Positions 53,747 through 61,639 of a stretch of DNA of 64,000 bases are shown piece by piece. The position numbers and the translations under genes are program-made. Each line of letters starts with the position of its first letter. The first letter of the stretch is position 1. Source of the DNA: UBA7672 sp030824255 (GTDB lineage Bacteria; Pseudomonadota; Alphaproteobacteria; Caulobacterales; Hyphomonadaceae); assembly GCA_942493305.1 (NCBI GenBank), contig OW818686.1, positions 3,720,001-3,784,000 of the forward strand. Reading direction: 5' to 3'. Below the pieces are notes generated by a model. It searched no databases, had not been told where the DNA came from, and saw only the letters and a program-made list of their open reading frames with translations.

Positions 53747-55029
53747 CCGCCTCGCTCATGCTCTATCGCATCGGCACGCGCCTGCTGGAGCCGCTGGCGC
53801 CGGCGCTGATCCGCGACCGCGTCAAAAAAGGCAAGGATCGCGCCGAACGTGTCAGCGAGCGCTTCGGTCGCACGAGTATAGCTCGCCCCGCAGGGCCGCT
53901 TCTGTGGATGCACGGCGCCAGCGTCGGCGAATCCAAACTGCTGATTGATCTCTTTGAGGCCGTGCACGGCCAGCGTCCCGATGCGAATGCCGTTGTCACC
54001 ACGCAGACCACCACCTCCGCTGACATGATCTCCGCGAAAACGCCGGCTGGCGTGATCCACCAAATGGCGCCCGTTGATGGGCCCGGCGCCGTGAAACGCT
54101 TCCTGCGTCACTGGCAACCGAATGGCGCCGTTTTCGCCGAAGGCGAGATCTGGCCCAACATGCTTCTAGGCCTGCAGCGCGCCCGCATTCCCGCTGTGCT
54201 TGCCAACGCTCGCATGACGGAGAAATCCCTCGCCAGCTGGAACAGCCGCAAGGCCTCCGCGAGCAAGCTCTTTGAAACATTCAGCTTCATAGGCGCAGCC
54301 GACCGGCGGACTGCTTCAGGCCTCTCCAGCGCCATTGGTCGCCCGATACCAATCGTCGGCAATCTCAAGATGGCCGTCGCCGTTAAGGCTGCGCCCATCG
54401 AAAGGATCGAAGCCTTCCGCGCGACGCTCAGCCGTCCCATCCTGCTCGCCGCCTCGACCCATCCCGGCGAAGACGAGTTCGCCCTCACGGCCTTTGCCGA
54501 GAGCCGCCAGACGCTTCCCAAGGCCCTGCTGGTCATCGTCCCGCGCCACCCCGATCGCGGCAGCGCCATTGTGGATCTCGTTCGCCAGCGCGGCCTCACC
54601 GTCCAGCAATGGTCGAAGGACACCGCCGCCCCCACCGCGACAACCGATGTCCTCGTCGCCGATACGATCGGAGAACTCGTCTTCTGGTACGGGGTTGCCG
54701 ACAGCGTCTATCTCGGCGGCGCCACCGTGCCTGATGTGGGCGGCCACAACGCCATCGAACCCGCGCAGCTTGGCAGGCGCGTCTTCACCGGCCCACACGG
54801 TTTCAACTTCCTTGAAACATTCACCGCCCTCGCCGCCGCGAACGCCCTCATCATTGGCACGCAGACCGAAGAACTCGCCGCCTACTGGCGTAGCGAGCTG
54901 ACGACGAAACAGCCGGCGGTTTTAACCGACAAGCTGTTCACGACCTTCCGCGAACCTTTCGAACAGACCGTCTCCGCCATCCTCGCCATGCTTCCGCCCG
55001 CGAGCGCGAAGGCGTCCGCCGATGCGTGA
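53743..55029 (+). CDS. waaA: 3-deoxy-D-manno-octulosonic acid transferase (Kdo transferase)
   Basis: WaaA adds Kdo to lipid IVA. The 428-residue GT30 enzyme has the N-terminal membrane helix, the catalytic-region HGASVGES, FAEGEIWPNML and the donor-binding DVGGHNAIEPAQLGRRVFTG. It starts at GTG 53743, overlapping the DUF374 stop in GTGA, and overlaps lpxK by 8 bases. The last residues are a low-complexity Ala/Ser/Asp stretch. Confidence 0.95.
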   Translation: MTASLMLYRIGTRLLEPLAPALIRDRVKKGKDRAERVSERFGRTSIARPAGPLLWMHGASVGESKLLIDLFEAVHGQRPDANAVVTTQTTTSADMISAKTPAGVIHQMAPVDGPGAVKRFLRHWQPNGAVFAEGEIWPNMLLGLQRARIPAVLANARMTEKSLASWNSRKASASKLFETFSFIGAADRRTASGLSSAIGRPIPIVGNLKMAVAVKAAPIERIEAFRATLSRPILLAASTHPGEDEFALTAFAESRQTLPKALLVIVPRHPDRGSAIVDLVRQRGLTVQQWSKDTAAPTATTDVLVADTIGELVFWYGVADSVYLGGATVPDVGGHNAIEPAQLGRRVFTGPHGFNFLETFTALAAANALIIGTQTEELAAYWRSELTTKQPAVLTDKLFTTFREPFEQTVSAILAMLPPASAKASADA

Positions 55030-56005
55030 GCCCCATTTCTGGTCCGTGACCGACAAGCGCGCGCGCGCCTCTGCCCCGGTCACCAAACTCCTGCTCACGC
55101 CTGTATCGATGCTGTACCGCTGGGCCGGCGCGCGACGCATCAGCCAGACCACGCCGGCAGACGCCGGCATCCCGGTCGTCTGCATCGGCAACCTCACGCT
55201 CGGCGGCACAGGCAAGACACCGATCACGCAGATCGTTCGCGACTACTACACATCGAAAGGTTTGCGCGCCGCCAGCCTCTCGCGTGGCTATCGCGGCTCG
55301 CTCGAAGGCGCCCACCGCGTCGATCCGGCGAAGCATACGGCTGCCGAAGTGGGCGATGAACCCCTGATGCTCGCCGCCTCCGGCGAGACATGGATATCGA
55401 AGGATCGCCCTGCAGGCGCATGCGCGATGAAAGCCGATGGTGTGCAGCTTGTCGTCATGGACGACGGCCACCAGAATCCTACGCTGAAGAAGAAACTGTC
55501 GCTTTTGGTCGTCGACTCGGCCTGCCCGTTCGGTAACGGGCACGTCTTTCCAAAGGGTCCGCTACGCGAGCGCGTGTCCGATGGTCTCGCTCGGACCGAT
55601 GGCGTCGTCCTCATGGGCGAAGGCGACATCCCCGAGGCTTTCGCGAAATTCTCTGGCCCCGTCCTCCGGGCACGACTGGTTCCTCTGGCGCCGCTGTCGC
55701 CCGGGCGCTATGTGGCCTTTGCCGGTATCGGCAAGCCTGCCCGCTTCTTCGACGCTCTGCGCAAGCAAGCCGGCGTTGATCTGGCTGAAGGCGCGCCCTA
55801 CCCCGACCATCACATGTTCACGCCCTACGATCTCAACTTCCTCATGAAGCTCGCCGCAGATCACAACGCCCAGCTTGTAACGACCGACAAGGACCATGTG
55901 CGTCTGCCGGACGAGATGAAAGCGAAGGTTCTGCGCTCATCCGTGAGAGCCGAGTTTGAGGATCCCGCCACGCTGGCCACGCTGCTCGAAAAGGCGCTGG
56001 CATGA
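55022..56005 (+). CDS. lpxK: Tetraacyldisaccharide 4'-kinase LpxK
   Basis: LpxK phosphorylates the 4' position of the lipid A disaccharide. The 327-residue protein carries the Walker A region GNLTLGGTGKTPI, SRGYRGS and VMDDGHQNPTL with the catalytic Asp-Asp, plus GVDLAEGAPYPDHHMFTPYD near the end. Overlaps on both sides (8 bases with waaA, ATGA with the next gene) show tight coupling. Confidence 0.96.
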   Translation: MREPHFWSVTDKRARASAPVTKLLLTPVSMLYRWAGARRISQTTPADAGIPVVCIGNLTLGGTGKTPITQIVRDYYTSKGLRAASLSRGYRGSLEGAHRVDPAKHTAAEVGDEPLMLAASGETWISKDRPAGACAMKADGVQLVVMDDGHQNPTLKKKLSLLVVDSACPFGNGHVFPKGPLRERVSDGLARTDGVVLMGEGDIPEAFAKFSGPVLRARLVPLAPLSPGRYVAFAGIGKPARFFDALRKQAGVDLAEGAPYPDHHMFTPYDLNFLMKLAADHNAQLVTTDKDHVRLPDEMKAKVLRSSVRAEFEDPATLATLLEKALA

Positions 56006-56982
56006 GCGACGATGCAAAGCCGGAGTCCGGGCGCTTCATCCGCCCCAAGGACCTCGACAACGACACGCGCACCACGTTCGGCGCCCGCCTCGGCTGGCGG
56101 ATCGAGGCTTTGGCGTGGGATCTCGTCTACTGGTATCCGATGAAGGCCCTGCCGCTCACCTGGGCCTCCAACACCGTGGCAGCCATCCTCCAGACGCTGG
56201 GCCCGCTCACGTCCCAGCATCGCACGATGATCCGCAACCTGCGCATGTGCTTCCCGGAATGGACGGAGAAGCAGATCAAGGCTGTCGCGAAAGGCACGTG
56301 GGAAACGCTGGGCCGCACAGCTGGCGAGATGCCCCATCTCGCCAAGATGAAGCCCTATGTCGCGAACAGCCGCGTTGAAGTCATCGGCGCAGAACGGCTC
56401 GACGCCATCCGCGAAAGCGGCAAGCCTGCCGTGCTGATCGGCGGTCATTTCGCCAACTGGGAAGTCATGGCTTCCGCCATCTGCAACCGTCCGCTCGATG
56501 CGCAGATCACCTATCGTTCCGCGAACAACCCGCACATCGACCGCCGCATCGCGGAAGCGCGCCACGCCTATGGCATCAACGTGCTGACCCCCAAGGGCGC
56601 CGGAACGCGCGAACTCATGCGCGCCCTCGGCCGCGGCCAGCCTGTCGCCCTGATGAACGACCAGAAATTCAACCAGGGCATCGCCGTGCCTTTCTTTGGG
56701 CACGACGCCATGACCGCCCCCGGCCCCACCCGCCTCGCCATGAAGTACAACGCGCCGCTTGTGCCCTTCTCCTGCCTCTGCATTGGCCCCGGCCGCTATC
56801 GCGTCACCGTGCACGAGCCCTTCATGCCCGACACCGATCCCGATGAAGACAAGGCAATCTTCAACACAGTGCTGCGCATCAACCAATGGGTCGAAGCCCG
56901 CATCCGCGAGGCGCCGGAACAATGGTTCTGGATGCACAATCGCTGGCCAAAGGAAGCGTGGGCGAAAGCCGGCGTTCTCTGA
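56002..56982 (+). CDS. LpxL/HtrB-family lipid A biosynthesis acyltransferase
   Basis: This 326-residue late acyltransferase adds a secondary acyl chain to lipid A. The catalytic Hx4E motif is HFANWE (His149, Glu154), and the family end EQWFWMHNRWPK is present. A hydrophobic segment near residues 35-65 should anchor it to the inner membrane. Whether it is LpxL or LpxM type cannot be decided by eye. It ends four bases before the convergent hydrolase gene. Confidence 0.92.
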   Translation: MSDDAKPESGRFIRPKDLDNDTRTTFGARLGWRIEALAWDLVYWYPMKALPLTWASNTVAAILQTLGPLTSQHRTMIRNLRMCFPEWTEKQIKAVAKGTWETLGRTAGEMPHLAKMKPYVANSRVEVIGAERLDAIRESGKPAVLIGGHFANWEVMASAICNRPLDAQITYRSANNPHIDRRIAEARHAYGINVLTPKGAGTRELMRALGRGQPVALMNDQKFNQGIAVPFFGHDAMTAPGPTRLAMKYNAPLVPFSCLCIGPGRYRVTVHEPFMPDTDPDEDKAIFNTVLRINQWVEARIREAPEQWFWMHNRWPKEAWAKAGVL

Positions 56983-56986
56983 ACGC

Positions 56987-57943
56987 TCAGTCCATGATCC
57001 CGACGCTGTCATCGATCGTCCGCCGCACCGCGCCGACATAGTCGACCAGCTGATGCCCCTCGATCATCGCCTCGAACAGCATCTGCAGCGCGTCGCGCAC
57101 GACATACGGGCGCTCCATCGGCACAAAATGCGTCGTACCCGGAACTTTGGTCACTGCTGCATCCGGCCGGATCGCATGAATGCGCTGATCGGCATCGGCG
57201 CCCGACGTGGATTCCTTGTCCGCCTGCAGCACGATGATGGGAATGCGCTTCTTGCGCAGCCGCCGCAGGGCCAGCCACGGGCGATAGCGATGCGCGTTGA
57301 AGGTTGCCGCCTCATACTCCGGCGAGCAGGACAGGGAGAACCGGCCGTCATCCTGCCGCAGCACACCGTCGACAACATAATCCTCAAGGAACGGCACGCG
57401 CCACGTCTTGAACGCCCCGCGCCCGCGCAATGACTCTACCGCCTCGTTCTGCGACCCGAAATCGCGACGGCGGCGTAGCGACTGCTTCGACATCGCATTC
57501 TTGCCGACCAGCAAGTTCAGCAGCGGGATATTGTAGATCGTATAGATTGGCCCCTTCAGCAGCACCGGGTCCACCAGCACCAGACCCTTCACCAGGTCCG
57601 GCCGCTTGCCCGCCACCAGCAGGGCCACGGTCCCCCCCATGGAATGCCCGCCCAGAACAGCGCCTTCCGGCGCCGTCTTCTCGAGGATCTGGATCACATC
57701 GTCCCGGAACCGGTTCCAGGATTTCAGCTTCTTCGGATTGGCCGGCAGGCGTGACCGCCCATGCCCGCGCATGTCCACCGCCGCCGCGTGCATCCGCGTA
57801 CCCAACGGCTCGAGGATCGACTGATAGGTGATGGCGTTGAACCCGGTCGCATGCAGGAACAACACGTCGATCGGTCGCACCGGATCGCCAAAGGCAATTC
57901 CGGCGGTCTCACCATCTTTCAACTCTACGCGAAACCTGCGCAT
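56987..57943 (-). CDS. Alpha/beta hydrolase
   Basis: This 318-residue protein has the alpha/beta-hydrolase pattern LFLHATGFN (oxyanion region), VDMRGHGRSRLP and the nucleophile elbow GGHSMGGTV with Ser101. A likely acid is the Asp of VLQADKES and the His of PGTTHFVPME completes the triad. It is cytoplasmic, without signal peptide. The substrate is unknown; esterases and lactonases share this pattern. Confidence 0.88.
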   Translation of the reverse strand: MRRFRVELKDGETAGIAFGDPVRPIDVLFLHATGFNAITYQSILEPLGTRMHAAAVDMRGHGRSRLPANPKKLKSWNRFRDDVIQILEKTAPEGAVLGGHSMGGTVALLVAGKRPDLVKGLVLVDPVLLKGPIYTIYNIPLLNLLVGKNAMSKQSLRRRRDFGSQNEAVESLRGRGAFKTWRVPFLEDYVVDGVLRQDDGRFSLSCSPEYEAATFNAHRYRPWLALRRLRKKRIPIIVLQADKESTSGADADQRIHAIRPDAAVTKVPGTTHFVPMERPYVVRDALQMLFEAMIEGHQLVDYVGAVRRTIDDSVGIMD

Positions 57944-57952
57944 GCCGCGCGA

Positions 57953-58690
57953 CTAGCCTCCGAAAACCTTGCGCAGGATATCGCTCGTCCGCTTCACCGG
58001 ATCGCGTCGAATCGCCTGCTCTTCCCGCGCGAGGTAATAGAACAATCCATTCAGCGCACCAGTCGTCGCCTCCTCGGCGAGCCATGTCCGGGTGTCGGTT
58101 TTCAGCAAACCTGCGCCATACTTGCTCACCGCTGTATCAAGAGCAGTCAGTGCGCCCGACGCCGCAAGGGATTCGCTGAAACGGGGACGCAGCGTCTTTC
58201 GCAGATCCGCCTCCGTCTTGCCGCGCAGATAGGCGGTCGCCGCACTATCGCCGCCACGCAGGATGCCCATCGCATCCTCGAATGTCATGGATTTGACAGC
58301 ATCGCCCACCAGCTTGCCCGCGATCGGTGCTGTAGCCTCCGCCGCCCTGTTCACTTTCAGCTGCAGGTCGTCCAGCGGACCCGCCATTCCGAACGGTCCT
58401 AGCTTGCGATGCGCCTCGCCCAGCACGCCCGGCAGCTTGATGCGCACGGCTTGGTCGCCCATGAAGCCATCCTTGGCCGACAGCCGCTTGGTCGCCGCCC
58501 CTCCGGCGACGGATAACGCCTCTTTGAGACCACTCGCCACATCACCCTTCGTCAGGTTACTGCGGTCGCCGGGCATGGAGCGATGAAGGATATCTGACGC
58601 GATTTTGCCAAGGTCCTGCCCGGTCGCCACCGGCGACACGGCAAGCGCCAGGGCAAGCATGAGGCCCCATCCTGCAGTTCTGGCGCGCAT
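57953..58690 (-). CDS. DUF4197 secreted protein
   Basis: This 245-residue protein has a signal peptide (MRARTAGWGLMLALALAVSP, cleaved near VATGQ). The mature part contains VASGLKEALSVAGGAATKRL, FEDAMGILRGGDSAATAYLR and TTGALNGLFYYLAREEQAIR, typical of DUF4197. The family is periplasmic and of unknown function. The ATG at 58690 has GGGAGG upstream. It is divergent from the crotonase gene. Confidence 0.88.
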   Translation of the reverse strand: MRARTAGWGLMLALALAVSPVATGQDLGKIASDILHRSMPGDRSNLTKGDVASGLKEALSVAGGAATKRLSAKDGFMGDQAVRIKLPGVLGEAHRKLGPFGMAGPLDDLQLKVNRAAEATAPIAGKLVGDAVKSMTFEDAMGILRGGDSAATAYLRGKTEADLRKTLRPRFSESLAASGALTALDTAVSKYGAGLLKTDTRTWLAEEATTGALNGLFYYLAREEQAIRRDPVKRTSDILRKVFGG

Positions 58691-58817
58691 CTGGCCTCCC
58701 AAAGCGGTCAATCCGCGGGGGGATAGGACAGCCAAAGACCCCTCACGTCAAACAGGTCGCGCTGGCCCCGGCAGGGCGCTAGGTTTGGCCACAGACCCAT
58801 CAAGGACGGAATTCAGC

Positions 58818-59666
58818 ATGGCCGCCGCCTACACCTGCTTCAACGTCACCATCACCGACCGGATCGCGCATATCCAGCTGAACCGGCCCGATCAGTTCAA
58901 CATATTCACGCCCGATGCCTGGGTCGAGCTTCCCGCCATCGTCCGCGAGATCGATCGCAGCGCCTCGGCCCGCGCGATCGTCATTTCCTCCACCGGCAAG
59001 CATTTCACAGCCGGCATGGACCTCGCCGTCTTCACAAAGCCCGGCGGCCTGACCTCACAATCCAGCGACCCGCACCTGAAGGCAGAGCTGTTCCGCGCCA
59101 ACCTGAAGCCGCTGCAGGACGCCTTCACGGTGCTGGATCAAGCCCGTATGCCCGTAATCATCTGCGTTCAGGGCGGCTGTATCGGCGCTGGCGTCGACAT
59201 GATCTCGGCCTGCGATATCCGGCTTGCCACGAAAGACGCTTACTTCTGCATCGCCGAGATCAATATCGGCATGACGGCGGACGTTGGAACCTACCCCCGT
59301 CTCTGCCACCTGATGCCCGAAGGCTGGGTCCGCCAGATTTCCTACACCGGCGAGCGCCTGCCCGCCGCCAAGGCCCTCGCGCTGGGCCTCGTCAACGAGA
59401 CCTTCGACACCCAGGAAGCCATGCTGGATCACGCCATGGCGCTCGCCCGCGAGATCGCCTCGAAGAGTCCGCTCGCCGTCACTGGCGCCAAGGCCATGAT
59501 CAACTACGCCCGCGACCACACGATCGCAGACGGCCTCGACTATATCGGCGTCTGGAACGCGGCCATGCTGTCCGGCGCGCACATGAAAGAAGCCTTCGTG
59601 GCGAAAGCTGAAAAGCGTGAGCCGAACTATCCCGACCTGCTGCCGGTTTCGGACAAGGCTATCTAG
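58818..59666 (+). CDS. Crotonase-family protein, dienoyl-CoA isomerase (ECH1)-like
   Basis: This 282-residue protein is a crotonase. The oxyanion-hole segment is STGKHFTAGMDLAVF and the second is GGCIGAGVDMISACDIRLAT. The sequence IAEINIGMTADVGTYPRL, with Asp in GVD, Glu in AEIN and Asp in ADVGT, follows the acidic residues of the delta(3,5)-delta(2,4)-dienoyl-CoA isomerase group rather than the Glu pair of hydratases. The function in unsaturated fatty acid oxidation is inferred. ATG 58818 gives the usual short N-terminus. Confidence 0.87.
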   Translation: MAAAYTCFNVTITDRIAHIQLNRPDQFNIFTPDAWVELPAIVREIDRSASARAIVISSTGKHFTAGMDLAVFTKPGGLTSQSSDPHLKAELFRANLKPLQDAFTVLDQARMPVIICVQGGCIGAGVDMISACDIRLATKDAYFCIAEINIGMTADVGTYPRLCHLMPEGWVRQISYTGERLPAAKALALGLVNETFDTQEAMLDHAMALAREIASKSPLAVTGAKAMINYARDHTIADGLDYIGVWNAAMLSGAHMKEAFVAKAEKREPNYPDLLPVSDKAI

Positions 59667-59968
59667 CCAGCCTCGCGACTGAAAAGCGCCTGCGCTGTAA
59701 ATACCAACCGGCCTGCTGCTCGCGCCTCGCACGACGCAAACACGATTGTGCGGGCGCGCTTGTCGATCCGCACCACAAGGACCAGCGCGCCCTCGTCAAG
59801 CGCGTGTGAGGTCACATCGAGAGACAGCGACGCCATGCGCATGTCGGCCCCCGCGGCATCACCCAGCACGCGGATGGCGTAAGCCGAGCACGCGGAAGCA
59901 TCCGGCGAACCTGGCGCGCCGAGATCTTTGCCCGGGATCGATGATCGGAAAACGTCCGCGTCTGCCAT
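59663..59968 (-). CDS. Hotdog/PaaI thioesterase-like protein, start uncertain
   Basis: The C-terminal part (ALVLVVRIDKRARTIVFASC and EARAAGRLVFTAQALF) looks like the last strands of a PaaI-type hotdog thioesterase. ATG 59968 gives 101 residues, somewhat short for a full domain; an earlier start at 60139 would lie upstream of the predicted stress promoter at 60113-60137. No ribosome site is clear. The stop codon TAG overlaps the stop of the crotonase gene on the other strand within the bases CTAG. Confidence 0.5.
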   Translation of the reverse strand: MADADVFRSSIPGKDLGAPGSPDASACSAYAIRVLGDAAGADMRMASLSLDVTSHALDEGALVLVVRIDKRARTIVFASCEARAAGRLVFTAQALFSREAG

Positions 59969-60112
59969 GCGCACAGCAATACGCGTGCGCCCATCCGCTG
60001 TGAAGCGTGTGGCCCGGAATGGAGCTTTGGGAGACGTGTCTTCCCGACGGGAGGTCTCGGGGGGTCGGGGGGGACGGATAAGACCGTCGCCGCCGGGAAG
60101 CACATGGACCAA

Positions 60113-60137
60113 AACGTGAGTGACTTGGTCTAGTTCC
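60113..60137 (-). promoter_or_regulatory. EcfG-type general stress promoter motif
   Basis: On the minus strand GGAAC (60137-60133) and CGTT (60116-60113) are separated by exactly 16 bases, matching the alphaproteobacterial EcfG/sigma-T consensus GGAAC-N16/17-CGTT. It points to the thioesterase-like gene, about 140 bases before its chosen start. Confidence 0.6.
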
Positions 60138-60230
60138 ACTCAGATGGTGATTTTTTCGGGAGCAGGAGTGGCGGGATGTCACACCGGGCCACGCTCGCGC
60201 AACTCATTGATTGTACTGCAGCGCCACAAG

Positions 60231-60259
60231 CGAAACGGGCGGCCCGACAGGACCGCCCG
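60231..60259 (-). terminator. Possible terminator after the DUF2780-like gene
   Basis: The minus strand forms CGGGCGG/CCGCCCG with a 10-base loop, followed by TTTCGCTT. It lies 27 bases after the stop at 60286. The U-run is short, so the terminator may be weak. Confidence 0.5.
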
Positions 60260-60285
60260 CATACGCTTGAACGCTTACAATACTG

Positions 60286-60708
60286 TCAGGCTACGCTACG
60301 CACTCCACTCTGGTTGACGCTCAGCGCCCCAAGGATGTCGCCGAGATGGCCAACACCGGAAACGCCAAACGCGATCTCTGAAGATTTGGAGATGGCCGGA
60401 AACAGGCGGCCGATCTGGTTGGACCCAAGGCCCAGTTCGTGAAGATCCTCGATCAGGCGCTCGACAACAGCCTGCCGCCCGCCTTGTGTACGCTCGATCA
60501 GGCGCGCCAGCACGCCCGTGGGCGCGCCAATCTGGCTGCCCATCGTCGCAGCAAGCGTACGCGCTCCGGGAACCCGCTCGAACATTTCGTCAGCAAAAGG
60601 GGCGCCTTGGCGGTCCGCAGCGTTCAGGACGATGCCGATCGCTTCGCTGGCCTTGTCCTCGGTAAGTCCGGTCGCCTTCGACACTTCACTGATGAACGCG
60701 TTCAGCAT
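60286..60708 (-). CDS. DUF2780/DUF2267-like protein
   Basis: This 140-residue, mostly helical protein starts MLNAFISEVSKATGLTEDKA at ATG 60708 with GGAGT upstream; a longer frame reads into the upstream region. The pattern TGLTEDKASEAIGIVLNAAD, then FERVPGARTLAAT and a Gly-rich end resembles DUF2780 (VcgC/VcgE) or DUF2267. No signal peptide is seen. It follows the dipeptidase gene after 65 bases on the same strand and may share its transcript. Confidence 0.6.
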   Translation of the reverse strand: MLNAFISEVSKATGLTEDKASEAIGIVLNAADRQGAPFADEMFERVPGARTLAATMGSQIGAPTGVLARLIERTQGGRQAVVERLIEDLHELGLGSNQIGRLFPAISKSSEIAFGVSGVGHLGDILGALSVNQSGVRSVA

Positions 60709-60773
60709 TCGGACTCCGCAATCCACTTCGACCGGATACTGCCGCCGTAAGGTTGCCGGGGTCTTAAGGGCAA

Positions 60774-61562
60774 TCAGCGATCGGGGCGCCCTGTCGGGTT
60801 GCAGCCGCCAAAAACGGCCGCGTCGTGTCCGCCCAGCCGCGCCCACATCTGATCCCCCCACGAATAGTGCCACCATTCAGTGGGGTTGTTGGCGAACCCA
60901 GCCTCCGTCATTGCCCAGTACAGCAACCGCCGGTTCCCGCGCGCATCGTCATCCGACATGGATACAATGGGCTTCAACTCGTACGCATCGGTCCACGCAT
61001 CCTCGGTGACGTCGTCAAACAGCCCGCCCATGAACAGCGGCTGGCCCGTCGCAATGAAGCGCAATGTCAGGTCCACCGCGCCGCCCGTTGAATGCGGCGA
61101 AGGCGAACCTTCGCCATCGCTCGGCGCAGCCCAGTACTTCTCCACCTCTTCCACGAGCGCCTTGCCATGCAGATGCGGCACGCGCGGCTTGAGCCATGCC
61201 GGAAACCACACATCGTGGAAATGTCGCTGCACCGCCTGCGGCCGCCACGCATCAAACAGGTAGAGCTCAAGACCTGAGCCCGCGAGCCGCGCGTTCACAT
61301 CGCGCAGTTTTCCGCCGACAGACGTCCGCACGAACAACTCGCGTATCGAGCCGGGAATGATCTCATAGTAAGGCGGATTGTTCGCATGGCTGTAGTGGTT
61401 CTCGCCTGCCAGCCCTGCCGCTCGTATTTCTACGCATGTCTCGCGCGCGCGTTCGTTCGCCTCATCAATCGGCACATCCGTGCGGTAACCCCTCTTGCGA
61501 TCTTGCGCTTCGGCGGAAGACGGGATCGGGCGCTGCTTCAATGCGAAAAGGTCATTGCTCAT
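60774..61562 (-). CDS. D-alanyl-D-alanine dipeptidase, VanX type (M15D)
   Basis: This 262-residue zinc dipeptidase has the metal and catalytic residues His157 and Asp164 in SPHSTGGAVDLTL, with Glu229 and His232 in NPTEWWHYS. The Arg of FDAWRP, needed for substrate binding, is present. No signal peptide is seen, so it is likely cytoplasmic, as in VanX/DdpX enzymes that recycle D-Ala-D-Ala. It is a housekeeping-type homologue; no VanA or VanH gene is in the window. A stress-type promoter motif lies upstream. Confidence 0.9.
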   Translation of the reverse strand: MSNDLFALKQRPIPSSAEAQDRKRGYRTDVPIDEANERARETCVEIRAAGLAGENHYSHANNPPYYEIIPGSIRELFVRTSVGGKLRDVNARLAGSGLELYLFDAWRPQAVQRHFHDVWFPAWLKPRVPHLHGKALVEEVEKYWAAPSDGEGSPSPHSTGGAVDLTLRFIATGQPLFMGGLFDDVTEDAWTDAYELKPIVSMSDDDARGNRRLLYWAMTEAGFANNPTEWWHYSWGDQMWARLGGHDAAVFGGCNPTGRPDR

Positions 61563-61605
61563 CCTGACACTCTAGTCCGCTGTTGCCTGCCCACCAATCC
61601 CGCGC

Positions 61606-61632
61606 GGAACCCGCGCCGTAAATCCGCGTTCC
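61606..61632 (+). promoter_or_regulatory. EcfG-type promoter motif, nearly palindromic
   Basis: On the plus strand GGAAC (61606-61610) and CGTT (61627-61630) are separated by 16 bases, an exact match to the EcfG consensus, nine bases before the YihY ATG. The minus strand reads GGAAC-N16-GGTT over the same bases, one mismatch, pointing toward the dipeptidase gene. A plus-strand transcript would start almost at the ATG, so it would be leaderless or nearly so. Confidence 0.6.
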
Positions 61633-61639
61633 TTGCCGA

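Noticed and set aside
54994..55029. Repeat-encoded tail on WaaA
   Set aside because: The Ala/Ser/Asp-rich end is low complexity, but a link to a repeat family cannot be shown from this single copy.
60120..60317. Small plus-strand protein of 65 residues
   Set aside because: No ribosome site, no family pattern, and it overlaps the terminator and 3' end of the DUF2780-like gene.
60774..61562. Vancomycin resistance gene (vanX)
   Set aside because: The protein is VanX-type, but no vanH, vanA or VanRS genes are nearby; D-Ala-D-Ala dipeptidases are common housekeeping enzymes.
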